Shown: piece after piece, positions 1 to 6,730 of the stretch | How the letters are laid out: each line of letters starts with the position of its first letter | Numbering within the stretch: the first letter of the stretch is position 1 | Made by a program: the position numbers and the translations under genes | Notes under the pieces: model-generated | The model's input: only the letters and a program-made list of their open reading frames with translations | Told to the model about the DNA's origin: nothing | Database searches by the model: none | Origin: Pseudomonadota bacterium | GTDB taxonomy: Bacteria > Pseudomonadota > Gammaproteobacteria > Arenicellales > Arenicellaceae | DNA: 6,842 nucleotides | Assembly: GCA_018660405.1 (NCBI GenBank) | Contig: JABJKL010000134.1 | Location: 1 to 6,842 of the forward strand | Direction of reading: 5' to 3'

Positions 1-489
1 ATGTAGGGTGCCAGCGGTTGTGTCTGCACTAATTGGAACCTCGCATCTAGCGAACACCGGGCCAGTATCCAGGCCAACATCCATTTGCATAATGCAAACG
101 CCTGAACGGTTATCGCCGGCTTCAATTGCGCGTTGTATTGGCGCCGCCCCGCGCCAGCGCGGTAACAGCGAGGCGTGCACATTGATACAGCCGAGCCGAG
201 GCACGTCGAGAATTGCCTGAGGTAGTAACAGGCCATAAGCGACGACCACAATTACATCTGGGTTAATCGAGCTTATAGACGCCGCTTGGCTGTTTAGATT
301 TTTCGGTTGATGAACTTCGATCCCCGACTTTTGCGCGAGTAGTTTCACTGCTGATGGCCGCAGCTTTTTGCCCCGGCCAGAGGGCCTATCGGGTTGCGTA
401 TAGACGCAACGCACATGGTGCGATTTTATGATACGACTCAGGCTTTGCGCGGCGAATTCCGGCGTGCCCATAAAAACAATATTTAACAT
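1..489 (-). CDS. fmt: Methionyl-tRNA formyltransferase, N-terminal part (cut by window edge)
   Basis: Fmt transfers a formyl group from 10-formyltetrahydrofolate to the amino group of methionyl-initiator tRNA in the cytoplasm. The minus strand reads open for 163 codons from the ATG at 489-487 to base 1, about half of the roughly 315 residues usual for the family; the C-terminal tRNA-binding domain lies outside. The visible part is the formyltransferase catalytic domain: N-terminal IVFMGTPEF (residues 4-12), TQPDRPSGRGKKL (31-43), VVVAYGLLLP (81-90), and the active-site stretch GCINVHASLLPRWRGAAPIQ (100-119), then MQMDVGLDTG (134-143). By family knowledge N103, H105 and D141 are the catalytic residues, and all are intact. 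An in-frame stop lies upstream at 508-510, so the start is fixed. There is no good Shine-Dalgarno sequence. It follows def by 58 bp on the same strand and is probably cotranscribed with it. Confidence 0.97.
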   Translation of the reverse strand, partial: MLNIVFMGTPEFAAQSLSRIIKSHHVRCVYTQPDRPSGRGKKLRPSAVKLLAQKSGIEVHQPKNLNSQAASISSINPDVIVVVAYGLLLPQAILDVPRLGCINVHASLLPRWRGAAPIQRAIEAGDNRSGVCIMQMDVGLDTGPVFARCEVPISADTTAGTLH

Positions 490-547
490 GCGGCGTGCTG
501 CAGTTCTTTAGGGGATTGTAAAGCGGATTACCAGGCTATTCATCAGC

Positions 548-1057
548 CTAGGCAGCGGATTTTTGTTGCCCAGCTTTTAGTAATTTTTTTCTAATACGAC
601 TTTGTTTCATTCGGGAAAGATAATCCACGAATACCTTTCCATCCAAATGATCAATTTCGTGTTGTATGCATACGGCAAGCAGTCCACCGGCGCTTAAGAC
701 GGCCGGCTCGCCGCTTTGATCCAGATGCCTTACGGTAATCTTTTCGGCGCGAGCAACTTCTGCGTATATGTCGGGCACAGACAAGCAGCCCTCTTCGGAA
801 ACTTGTACCCCGTCTTGCTCGGTTATTTCTGGGTTAATGAGTACCAGTAGGTCATCTCGATATTCCGAAATGTCGATGACAATAATACGTTTATCAACGC
901 CCACCTGGATAGCAGCTAAACCAATACCAGGTGCAGCGTACATGGTTTCGGCCATGCTGCTGACAAGTTCCTGTTCGATGGCCGTTACCGCGTCTACTTT
1001 TTGCGCGATATCGCGCAAACGAGGGTCGGGATAAACCAAAATATCAAGTAAGGCCAT
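548..1057 (-). CDS. def: Peptide deformylase
   Basis: Def is a cytoplasmic metalloenzyme that removes the formyl group from the N-terminal methionine of nascent proteins, completing the cycle opened by Fmt next door. The 169-residue product has the usual length and all three family motifs: GIGLAAIQ (44-51), EGCLS (89-93) and QHEIDH (132-137). C91, H133 and H137 should bind the metal (iron in vivo in E. coli) and E134 is the catalytic acid/base; they sit one position after the E. coli residues C90, H132, H136 and E133. The usual residue before Q51 is proline or threonine, and isoleucine here is a mild variation. The tail is basic (MKQSRIRKKLLKAG, 150-163). The ATG start fits the conserved N-terminus (LLDILVYPDPRLR), but the leader is AT-rich and has no visible Shine-Dalgarno sequence. 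It is transcribed divergently from the LysM gene and leads a def-fmt operon. Confidence 0.98.
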   Translation of the reverse strand: MALLDILVYPDPRLRDIAQKVDAVTAIEQELVSSMAETMYAAPGIGLAAIQVGVDKRIIVIDISEYRDDLLVLINPEITEQDGVQVSEEGCLSVPDIYAEVARAEKITVRHLDQSGEPAVLSAGGLLAVCIQHEIDHLDGKVFVDYLSRMKQSRIRKKLLKAGQQKSAA

Positions 1058-1150
1058 TTGAATTTTGTGTTTTAGTAGTTACCATCGGGTAAGATAGTTT
1101 CGATAAACCGTATTTTACACAATATATTTTACACAATAATAGTCTAGTCA
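1058..1150. promoter_or_regulatory. Divergent def / tsaP intergenic region, probable promoters
   Basis: This 93-bp AT-rich gap separates two divergent genes and must hold promoters for the leftward def-fmt unit and the rightward tsaP-dprA group, unless one reads in from further away. Rightward, TTTACA (1114-1119) followed after 15 bp by AATAAT (1135-1140) is a weak sigma-70-like pair. This would put transcription start near 1147, almost on the first ATG at 1151. Leftward, TTGTGT and TAAAAT elements occur within the repeat, but no well-spaced pair could be chosen. The promoters are inferred from gene orientation rather than from strong motifs. Confidence 0.5.
1111..1138. repeat. Perfect 14-bp tandem duplication in the divergent promoter region
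   Basis: The 14-mer TATTTTACACAATA occurs at 1111-1124 and again, without spacer or mismatch, at 1125-1138. The match does not extend on either side. Each copy brings a TTTACA (possible rightward -35) and, on the other strand, TTGTGT and TAAAAT. The repeat may duplicate a promoter or binding element, or be a simple replication-slippage product. Confidence 0.9.
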
Positions 1151-2350
1151 ATGCATCCAGCCGCCAAATGTAACCGTAAAGCGAAAGCATCCCGTTATGT
1201 AATGATGCCCCGGATTTTGATGGCTTTGATGCTGGCGCTGTTCTATCAGGTCGAAGGTTGGGCGCAATCCGAGGAATCATTGACGCGGATTGACGCGCCG
1301 TCGAGTTATACGGTGGTGGAGGGCGATACACTGTGGAATATTGCGGTAAGGTTTCTCAATGACCCTTGGCGATGGCAGGAAATCTGGCAAGCGAATGCTT
1401 CTATCAATAACCCCGACCTGATCTACCCAGGCGATCTATTGATACTGTCTGAGCAAGGTGGGCGTCCAGTGTTAAAAGCTCTGCGCAGAGAAACGGTTAG
1501 ACTTGAACCACGAATCTATTCTGAAGGTCGGGCCAAGGCAATTCCGGCAATTGACCCTGCGGCCATTCAGGCGTTTATTCGTTCGCCACTAATAGTAGCC
1601 AGGAATGAACTCAGTGAATCCGGGTATGTCGTTAGCGGAACGAACGAAACCTTGATAATGGGAAAATATGATCAGGTTTATGTGCGCGCTATCGAGGGCA
1701 ATCCGGGCGATCAATACCGGGTTTTTCGCCCCGGGAAAGTATATCAAGACATCATAACGGGCGATGTCTTGGGTCAGGAGGCTCGTCATATCGCTGATTT
1801 ACGACTGCTAAGACACGGCGACGAGTCGTCGAAAATGACGGTGCTTAGTGCGTACGAAGAGCTCGCGATGGGAGATCGCCTCCGGGCGGTGTCGGTTGAG
1901 GCGGTTGCTCGACATTTTTATCCAAGTCCAGCGCCTGAACATTTACGTGGGCATATTGTGGATGTGCCGTCGGGCCTTGGTGAGGCTGGACCGATGGCGA
2001 CGGTAGTGTTAAATCTTGGCCTCGATGATGCAGTAGAAGCCGGGGCCGTTTTTAGAATATATAGAAGTGGCGTGATCCGGGATGATCCGGTTGCTGGTGG
2101 GCGGTTTAAACTGCCCGAAGAGGCGATTGGCTTAGTGCTGGTGTACCGTACTTTTGAGCGGTTAAGTTTTGCGCTGATAACTGACGCCTCGCAGTCAATT
2201 CGAACAGGTGATACGATAATCTCCCCAGGCTTGCTGGGTTTGAGCGAGCAAGAAGCTCGATTTAGCGAGTGGGTGGGGCCTAAGGATAGCAATCAGCGAA
2301 AGGAGAAATCGCTATGGAAAAAATTTGTGGACAAGGTGCGTCGCAATTAA
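1151..2350 (+). CDS. tsaP: Secreted LysM-domain protein, TsaP-type (type IV pilus secretin-associated)
   Basis: A 399-residue envelope protein. It opens with a basic segment and a hydrophobic stretch (about 22-32), with likely signal-peptidase cleavage after GWA (36-38). A LysM domain follows (about 53-99: YTVVEGDTLWNIAVRF, then NPDLIYPGDLL), a fold that binds peptidoglycan glycan strands. The remainder is predicted periplasmic, and its C-terminal part (about 263-359: HIVDVPSGL, then VEAGAVFRIYRSG and RTGDTIISPG) fits the FlgT-C-like region of TsaP proteins. The same gene lies between def and dprA in Pseudomonas aeruginosa (PA0020). TsaP homologues associate with the outer-membrane secretin of type IV pili and tie it to peptidoglycan. 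The name rests on architecture and gene order; the pilus role in this organism is inferred. The start is uncertain: ATG 1151 gives an n-region of about 21 residues, while ATG 1202 (M18) gives a standard signal peptide of 21 residues. Neither has a Shine-Dalgarno sequence. Confidence 0.88.
   Translation: MHPAAKCNRKAKASRYVMMPRILMALMLALFYQVEGWAQSEESLTRIDAPSSYTVVEGDTLWNIAVRFLNDPWRWQEIWQANASINNPDLIYPGDLLILSEQGGRPVLKALRRETVRLEPRIYSEGRAKAIPAIDPAAIQAFIRSPLIVARNELSESGYVVSGTNETLIMGKYDQVYVRAIEGNPGDQYRVFRPGKVYQDIITGDVLGQEARHIADLRLLRHGDESSKMTVLSAYEELAMGDRLRAVSVEAVARHFYPSPAPEHLRGHIVDVPSGLGEAGPMATVVLNLGLDDAVEAGAVFRIYRSGVIRDDPVAGGRFKLPEEAIGLVLVYRTFERLSFALITDASQSIRTGDTIISPGLLGLSEQEARFSEWVGPKDSNQRKEKSLWKKFVDKVRRN
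2299..2305 (+). promoter_or_regulatory. Strong ribosome binding site for dprA inside the end of tsaP
   Basis: AAAGGAG lies 8 bases before the ATG at 2314, an ideal spacing. It sits within tsaP codons and fixes the dprA start, making the 37-bp overlap of the two genes real rather than a start-calling error. Ribosomes finishing tsaP must run through the dprA start, which suggests translational coupling. Confidence 0.85.
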
Positions 2351-3429
2351 CTGACTGGGTTACATTTTATTGCCTGCGTGGAGTTAGTGAACAGCGAAAA
2401 ATAGCCATGATGGCGGTTGGGAGCACGCCCGAGGATGCGGTGTTGGCCGAGCCACAGCAGTGGCTGGAATGGTTTCCCGATTTAAAGAAGCACAGGGTAA
2501 GGGTCTCAACAGAAGCGGTCGAGCGGGTTTATCGTTGGTTGGATCGTACCGGCGGAAATATTATAACGTTTGCTGACGCTCGCTTCCCAACGATTCTCAA
2601 AGAGCAGGCGGCACCACCCATCTTGTTGTTTGCCCAAGGGCAGCTTGAGAATCTTGGTAAAGACCGTATTGGATTTGTCGGTAGTCGCCGAGCGACGCCA
2701 GGTGGTATCGCGGTTACACAGAAGTTGGTTCAGCCACTTGCCCAAGCGGGCATTACGATTGTTAGTGGTTTGGCACTGGGCATTGATGTGGCAGCGCACA
2801 AGGCGGCGCTTGGAACGCGTGGCAACACTATTGCTGTTTTAGGAACAGGGCCAGATGTCGTTTACCCTGAGAGGAATCGCCGAACGTTCGAGAAAATTCT
2901 GCAAACCGGGGGCGTGATTCTTAGTGAGTATTTGCCGGGCAGTGGCCCTGCGAAACAACATTTCCCAAGGCGCAATCGGATTATTAGCGGCCTTTCGCAT
3001 GCTGTCGTGGTGGTTGAAGCGGCGCTCAAGAGTGGCTCGCTAATCACCGCACGAATAGCCGCGGAACAAGGCCGTCTGGTTTGCGCTGTTCCGGGTTCTG
3101 CGCTATCGCCGGTGTCCGCCGGATGCCATCAGCTGTTGCGCAATGGGGCAACTCTGGTCAGTAGCGCAGATCATATATTTCGAGAAGTGTTTCCCAATCT
3201 GGAACCAAGCCCACAGAGGAAAGAGGTTTTAGCTGAGTCTTTGCTGGATTTCATGAGCGGCGATCAAAAGCTAGTACTTGAATTGATAGATTACGACTCC
3301 ACATCAATAGAATCATTGGTTTGCAGAAGCGGATTGACGGCAGACAAAGTTTCATCCATTCTTATTGGTATGGAATTTGATCAAGTCGTTGCGCGAAAAC
3401 TCGACGGCACTTATACCCGACTACATTAG
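2314..3429 (+). CDS. dprA: DNA processing protein DprA/Smf
   Basis: DprA binds incoming single-stranded DNA in natural transformation, protects it and loads RecA onto it; it is also widespread in species not known to be competent (E. coli Smf). The 371-residue product has the full three-part layout: an N-terminal helical region (1-85), the Rossmann-like DNA-binding core (about 86-290), and a C-terminal winged-helix-like domain (about 312-371). Core motifs are GSRRATPGG (123-131), SGLALGIDVAAHKAAL (151-166), AVLGTG (174-179), YPERN (184-188), LSEYLPG (203-209), FPRRNRIISGLS (217-228), KSGSLITARIA (239-249), PGS (260-262) and GCHQLLRNGA (270-279). Nothing important is missing. The gene overlaps tsaP by 37 bp and precedes smg by 30 bp, so it probably belongs to a tsaP-dprA-smg(-topA) transcript. 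Confidence 0.97.
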   Translation: MEKICGQGASQLTDWVTFYCLRGVSEQRKIAMMAVGSTPEDAVLAEPQQWLEWFPDLKKHRVRVSTEAVERVYRWLDRTGGNIITFADARFPTILKEQAAPPILLFAQGQLENLGKDRIGFVGSRRATPGGIAVTQKLVQPLAQAGITIVSGLALGIDVAAHKAALGTRGNTIAVLGTGPDVVYPERNRRTFEKILQTGGVILSEYLPGSGPAKQHFPRRNRIISGLSHAVVVVEAALKSGSLITARIAAEQGRLVCAVPGSALSPVSAGCHQLLRNGATLVSSADHIFREVFPNLEPSPQRKEVLAESLLDFMSGDQKLVLELIDYDSTSIESLVCRSGLTADKVSSILIGMEFDQVVARKLDGTYTRLH

Positions 3430-3459
3430 CACCAAACTGCTTTAGCCCTAGCCCTAATT

Positions 3460-3957
3460 ATGAAAGAAGACATGCTCGAGGTTCTGTTGTACCTGGTTGA
3501 AAATTATATGGCGGAAGGTGGCGAGCTTCAGCCCGATCAGGAAATACTGAGCCAGGAATTATCTCAAGCGGGTTTCGCTGATGGAGAGATCACCAAAGCA
3601 TTTGCCTGGTTGGAGGATTTGCTTACGATGTGCGAAGAGGCTCCTAGTACTGAAGCAGATTGGCAGCCGCAGGTTGATCATCAGCCGGCAATCCGCATAT
3701 TTACAGATTCAGAGTTGCTGCGTCTGGGTCAGGGCGGAACATCGCTGTTGATTCAACTTGAACAAGCGGGTGTTTTGGATAGTCAGTCGCGTGAGATGGT
3801 GATTGATCGAGTAATGGCGATAGAAACGGATGAGCTCAGCGCAGATCATCTCAAATGGGTGGTGATGATGGTTTTATGTAACCATCCAGAGCGCGCCGAT
3901 TTGATCGGTCTGGCAGAAGAACTTGTCTCTGACGAGTTCGAAACGCTTCTTCATTAA
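3460..3957 (+). CDS. smg: Smg family protein (DUF494), function unknown
   Basis: A 165-residue, strongly acidic cytoplasmic protein that aligns along its whole length with E. coli Smg (157 residues). Shared features are the N-terminal LEVLLYLVENYM (6-17), the acidic helical region with FAWLEDLL (48-55), the IRIFTDSELLRLG block (about 78-90), the VLDSQSREMVIDRVMA stretch and LKWVVMMVLCN (about 131-141), ending in LLH as E. coli Smg ends in MLH. It has no signal peptide or membrane segment. No biochemical role is established; the constant link with dprA in proteobacteria is the main clue. The start chosen gives MKEDMLEV. M5 (ATG 3472) aligns with the E. coli start and is the alternative. Neither start has a clear Shine-Dalgarno sequence. 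The 30-bp gap after dprA suggests cotranscription. Confidence 0.95.
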   Translation: MKEDMLEVLLYLVENYMAEGGELQPDQEILSQELSQAGFADGEITKAFAWLEDLLTMCEEAPSTEADWQPQVDHQPAIRIFTDSELLRLGQGGTSLLIQLEQAGVLDSQSREMVIDRVMAIETDELSADHLKWVVMMVLCNHPERADLIGLAEELVSDEFETLLH

Positions 3958-3976
3958 CACACTACACTAGCACTAA

Positions 3977-4004
3977 TTGTGGACAGCTAAGGCTCGATCC
4001 ACAA
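3977..4004. promoter_or_regulatory. Perfect inverted repeat upstream of topA (operator or hairpin)
   Basis: TTGTGGA (3977-3983) and TCCACAA (3998-4004) form a perfect 7-bp inverted repeat with a 14-base centre, so the arms are 21 bp apart, about two helical turns. In RNA it could fold as a stem with a small inner stem AGC/GCT closed by TAAG. The right arm is not followed by a T run, so an intrinsic terminator is unlikely. Each arm contains TCCACA, the core of the DnaA box TTATCCACA: read on their proper strands the 9-mers are CTGTCCACA and CGATCCACA, each 7 of 9 matches. A protein-binding role is inferred. Confidence 0.45.
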
Positions 4005-4015
4005 GCAAACCGCAC

Positions 4016-4020
4016 AGGGT
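4016..4020 (+). promoter_or_regulatory. Ribosome binding site for the GTG start of topA
   Basis: AGGGT lies 9 bases before the GTG at 4030. It is moderate in strength but well placed, and it supports GTG as the start codon, in agreement with the conserved N-terminus MGKALVIVESPAKAKT of TopA. Confidence 0.55.
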
Positions 4021-4029
4021 ATAAAAATT

Positions 4030-6696
4030 GTGGGTAAAGCTTTAGTCATTGTCGAGTCACCCGCGAAAGCGAAAACGATAAATAAGTATCTGGGCAACGA
4101 CTACATTGTAAAGTCCAGCGTCGGACATATTCGTGATCTTCCAACCAGCGGCGGTGATAAAAAGCCAATCGACACCAAGGAACGAGCGCGTCAGGCGGCG
4201 ATAACCCGCAAACTCTCTCCAGAGAAAAAGATCATTCACCGCCAAAAGAAAGCAAAAAAGGCACTGATTAAGCGGATGGGGATAGACCCGGATAATGGAT
4301 GGGTGGCGAACTATGAAGTGCTGCCCGGCAAAGAAAAAGTCGTTAACGAATTAACCAGATTGGCGAAAAACGCCGATGCGATCTATCTCGCGACTGATAT
4401 GGACAGAGAGGGTGAGGCCATCGCCTGGCATTTGCAGGAAGCAATCGGTGGCGATCCTGATCGATATCGCCGGGTTGTGTTTAACGAAATTACTGAATCA
4501 GCCATTCATCAGGCCTTTGAGGAGTCGGGCCCTGTTGATATGAGTCGTGTATATGCCCAGCAGGCCCGCCGCTTTTTGGATCGAGTCGTGGGATACATGG
4601 TTTCCCCGCTGTTATGGGCAAAGGTTGCACGCGGGCTATCGGCAGGCCGGGTGCAATCGGTGGCTGTTCGGCTTATCGTCGAGCGCGAGCAAGGTATAAG
4701 AGCGTTCATCCCTCAGGAATATTGGGAACTGTTCGCAGACCTTGGCCGGGCAGGTAAGGAGATTACCCGGTTTGATGTTAAGAAATATCAGAATAAATCA
4801 TTTAAGCCGATTAACGAGCAACAGACCAATGAGGCGGTTGAACAATTAAGGAACGAATCGTTCGTGGTTTCCGAGCTCAACGAGCGACCCACTTCGTCCC
4901 GGCCCAGCGCGCCATTTATTACTTCCACCTTACAGCAGGCGGCCAGTACGCGACTTGGTTTTGGGGTGAAAAAGACCATGATGATGGCACAGCGCTTATA
5001 CGAAGCGGGCTATATAACGTATATGCGTACCGACTCAACCAATTTGAGTAATGATGCGGTTGGAGCCTGCCGGGGCTTTATTCAGAAAAACTATGGTGAC
5101 AAGTATTTGCCGCCCGCCCCCGTGCTTTATTCAAGTAAGGGCCGCGCACAAGAGGCGCACGAAGCGATTCGACCGTCTAGTGTGACCGTAAAACCCGATC
5201 ATGTACGTAACGTCGATCGCGACGCAGAGCGCTTGTATCATTTAATTTGGTGTCAATTTGTGGCCTGCCAGATGACCAAAGCCGAGTTTCTGAGCACCAC
5301 GGTAATGGTTACTGCTGGAGAATTTGAATTAAGCATTCGCGGCCGTGTAGTCACCTTTGATGGTTACCAGAGAGTTTTGGCCCAAGTTACTAAAAAGGAA
5401 GAAGACAGGATTCTTCCGAGATATACGGTTGGCGACCAGCTGAATTTGTCTGAGTTACTACCGGTTCAGCACTTTACCAAACCGCCGGCTCGGTATACCG
5501 AAGCGAGCCTGGTAAAAGAGTTGGAGAAACGAGGCATTGGACGTCCTTCTACCTATGCCTCGATCATTTCGACCATTCAGGATCGTGGCTATGTGCGTAC
5601 TGAAAATCGTCGCTTTTACGCTGAAAAAATGGGTGATATTGTTACCGAGCGTCTGGTAGAAAGTTTTAATGAGCTGATGGACTTTAGCTTTACCGCTAAC
5701 ATGGAAAACTCACTGGACGAAATCGCGAAAGGAAATTTGCAATGGGATGCAGTGCTGGATGATTTTTATAGAGAGTTCTCCGCTACGTTAGCCAAAGCAC
5801 AAAATGATGACGGCATGCGCCCGAATTCGCCTACCGAAACGGACATCAAGTGTGAGAAATGTGGCCGTAACATGCAAATCCGAACCGGTAGCACCGGGGT
5901 GTTCCTGGGTTGTTCCGGCTATGCCTTGCCAGAAAAGGAACGTTGTAAAAGCACCATGAATTTGGCCCCCGGTGATGAGGCGATCAACGTTGACGAAGAC
6001 GAAGAGGCCGAATCAAAATTATTGATCAACAAGCATCGTTGCTCCTTGTGTAATACGGCGATGGATAGTTACTTACTGGACGAAACACGCAAGCTGCATG
6101 TTTGCGGAAATAACCCGGACTGCCCCGGTTTTGAAGTAGAATCAGGCTCGTTCAAAATCAAGGGTTATGAAGGCCCAACACTCGAGTGCGACAAGTGTGG
6201 CAGCGAAATGCAGCTTAAGACTGGGCGTTTCGGCAAGTACTTTGGCTGTACAAACGAAGAGTGCAAGAACACACGCAAATTATTGCGCAGCGGTGAAGCT
6301 GCGCCGCCCAAAATGGACCCCGTTCCAATGCCGGAACTCGAATGCCTTAAAGTGGAGGATCATTACCTTTTGCGAGACGGTGCCTCAGGATTGTTTTTGG
6401 CCGCCAGCAAATTTCCACGAAACCGAGAAACCCGTGCGCCACTGGTCGCGGAAATCCTTCCTCACAAAGACGAGATCGATCCAAAGTATACGTTTATTTT
6501 TAGCGCGCCGGTGGCCGATGACGATGGCGTGCCGACGGTTATTCGCTATAGCCGCAAGACCAAAGAGCAGTATGTTCAATCAGAGGTTGATGGCAAGGCA
6601 ACCGGTTGGAAAGCGTTTTATCAAAGTGGTCAATGGGTCGTGACAGAGAAAGCCAAGCCAACTAAAAGGAAAGCAAGCAGGAAGAAGTCTACGTAG
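4030..6696 (+). CDS. topA: DNA topoisomerase I (type IA), omega protein
   Basis: TopA relaxes negatively supercoiled DNA by cutting one strand through a 5'-phosphotyrosine and passing the other. The 888-residue product compares with 865 in E. coli and starts with GTG. The Toprim domain holds E9 and the metal-binding triad D123, D125, E127 in ATDMDREGEA (121-130). The active-site tyrosine is Y331, with R333 next to it, in YITYMRTDST (328-337), matching E. coli Y319 and R321. SAGRVQSVAVR (204-214), QEAHEAIRPS (374-383) and KPPARYTEASLVKELEKRGI (484-503) are conserved. Three four-cysteine zinc ribbons follow: C608/C611/C628/C639, C671/C674/C692/C698 and C720/C723/C740/C745. Further C-terminal ribbon-like DNA-binding domains run to about 872, and the tail is lysine-rich (874-888). 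A basic loop at about 41-82 is 12 residues longer than in E. coli. The 72-bp gap after smg carries an inverted repeat that could regulate it. Confidence 0.98.
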   Translation: MGKALVIVESPAKAKTINKYLGNDYIVKSSVGHIRDLPTSGGDKKPIDTKERARQAAITRKLSPEKKIIHRQKKAKKALIKRMGIDPDNGWVANYEVLPGKEKVVNELTRLAKNADAIYLATDMDREGEAIAWHLQEAIGGDPDRYRRVVFNEITESAIHQAFEESGPVDMSRVYAQQARRFLDRVVGYMVSPLLWAKVARGLSAGRVQSVAVRLIVEREQGIRAFIPQEYWELFADLGRAGKEITRFDVKKYQNKSFKPINEQQTNEAVEQLRNESFVVSELNERPTSSRPSAPFITSTLQQAASTRLGFGVKKTMMMAQRLYEAGYITYMRTDSTNLSNDAVGACRGFIQKNYGDKYLPPAPVLYSSKGRAQEAHEAIRPSSVTVKPDHVRNVDRDAERLYHLIWCQFVACQMTKAEFLSTTVMVTAGEFELSIRGRVVTFDGYQRVLAQVTKKEEDRILPRYTVGDQLNLSELLPVQHFTKPPARYTEASLVKELEKRGIGRPSTYASIISTIQDRGYVRTENRRFYAEKMGDIVTERLVESFNELMDFSFTANMENSLDEIAKGNLQWDAVLDDFYREFSATLAKAQNDDGMRPNSPTETDIKCEKCGRNMQIRTGSTGVFLGCSGYALPEKERCKSTMNLAPGDEAINVDEDEEAESKLLINKHRCSLCNTAMDSYLLDETRKLHVCGNNPDCPGFEVESGSFKIKGYEGPTLECDKCGSEMQLKTGRFGKYFGCTNEECKNTRKLLRSGEAAPPKMDPVPMPELECLKVEDHYLLRDGASGLFLAASKFPRNRETRAPLVAEILPHKDEIDPKYTFIFSAPVADDDGVPTVIRYSRKTKEQYVQSEVDGKATGWKAFYQSGQWVVTEKAKPTKRKASRKKST

Positions 6697-6708
6697 GAGA
6701 AAGGGTTA

Positions 6709-6730
6709 TTGGAAAGACTGCTATTTGGGC
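6709..6730 (+). pseudogene. Possible 5' stub of a gene cut by the IS30 element
   Basis: AGGAG (6695-6699) overlaps the topA stop codon and lies 9 bases before a TTG at 6709. From there the frame reads MERLLFG before the IS boundary, then continues into the IS left end and stops at 6766-6768. The spacing suits a translation start, as expected for a gene tightly linked to topA. Seven codons are too few to identify a product, and the TTG may be chance. Confidence 0.2.

Noticed and set aside
8..220. Open frame of 70 codons on the plus strand
   Set aside because: It lies opposite the fmt catalytic region, which is clearly coding on the minus strand, and has no family features.
768..1034. Open frame of 88 codons on the plus strand
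   Set aside because: Shadow of def; the serine-rich translation has no domain and def is complete on the other strand.
2093..2100. Chi-like octamer GCTGGTGG within the TsaP-type gene
   Set aside because: A single copy in nearly 7 kb is not above chance, and the Chi sequence of this organism is unknown.
1918..2292. Open frame of 124 codons on the minus strand
   Set aside because: Shadow of the TsaP-type gene, without upstream signals or a recognisable motif.
3442..3456. Telomere-like TAGCCC repeats ahead of smg
   Set aside because: Only two units, too short to be more than chance or part of the 15-mer described in the findings.
3977..4020. Intrinsic terminator between smg and topA
   Set aside because: The inverted repeat has short arms and no T run after it, so termination is not supported.
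4020..4025. TATAAA just before the topA GTG, as a -10 box giving a leaderless message
   Set aside because: No -35 hexamer at proper distance, and a ribosome binding site is present upstream, which a leaderless message would not need.
6167..6643. Open frame of 158 codons in another plus frame near the topA end
   Set aside because: Topoisomerase I is conserved through this stretch, including its third zinc ribbon; the alternative translation is not family-like.
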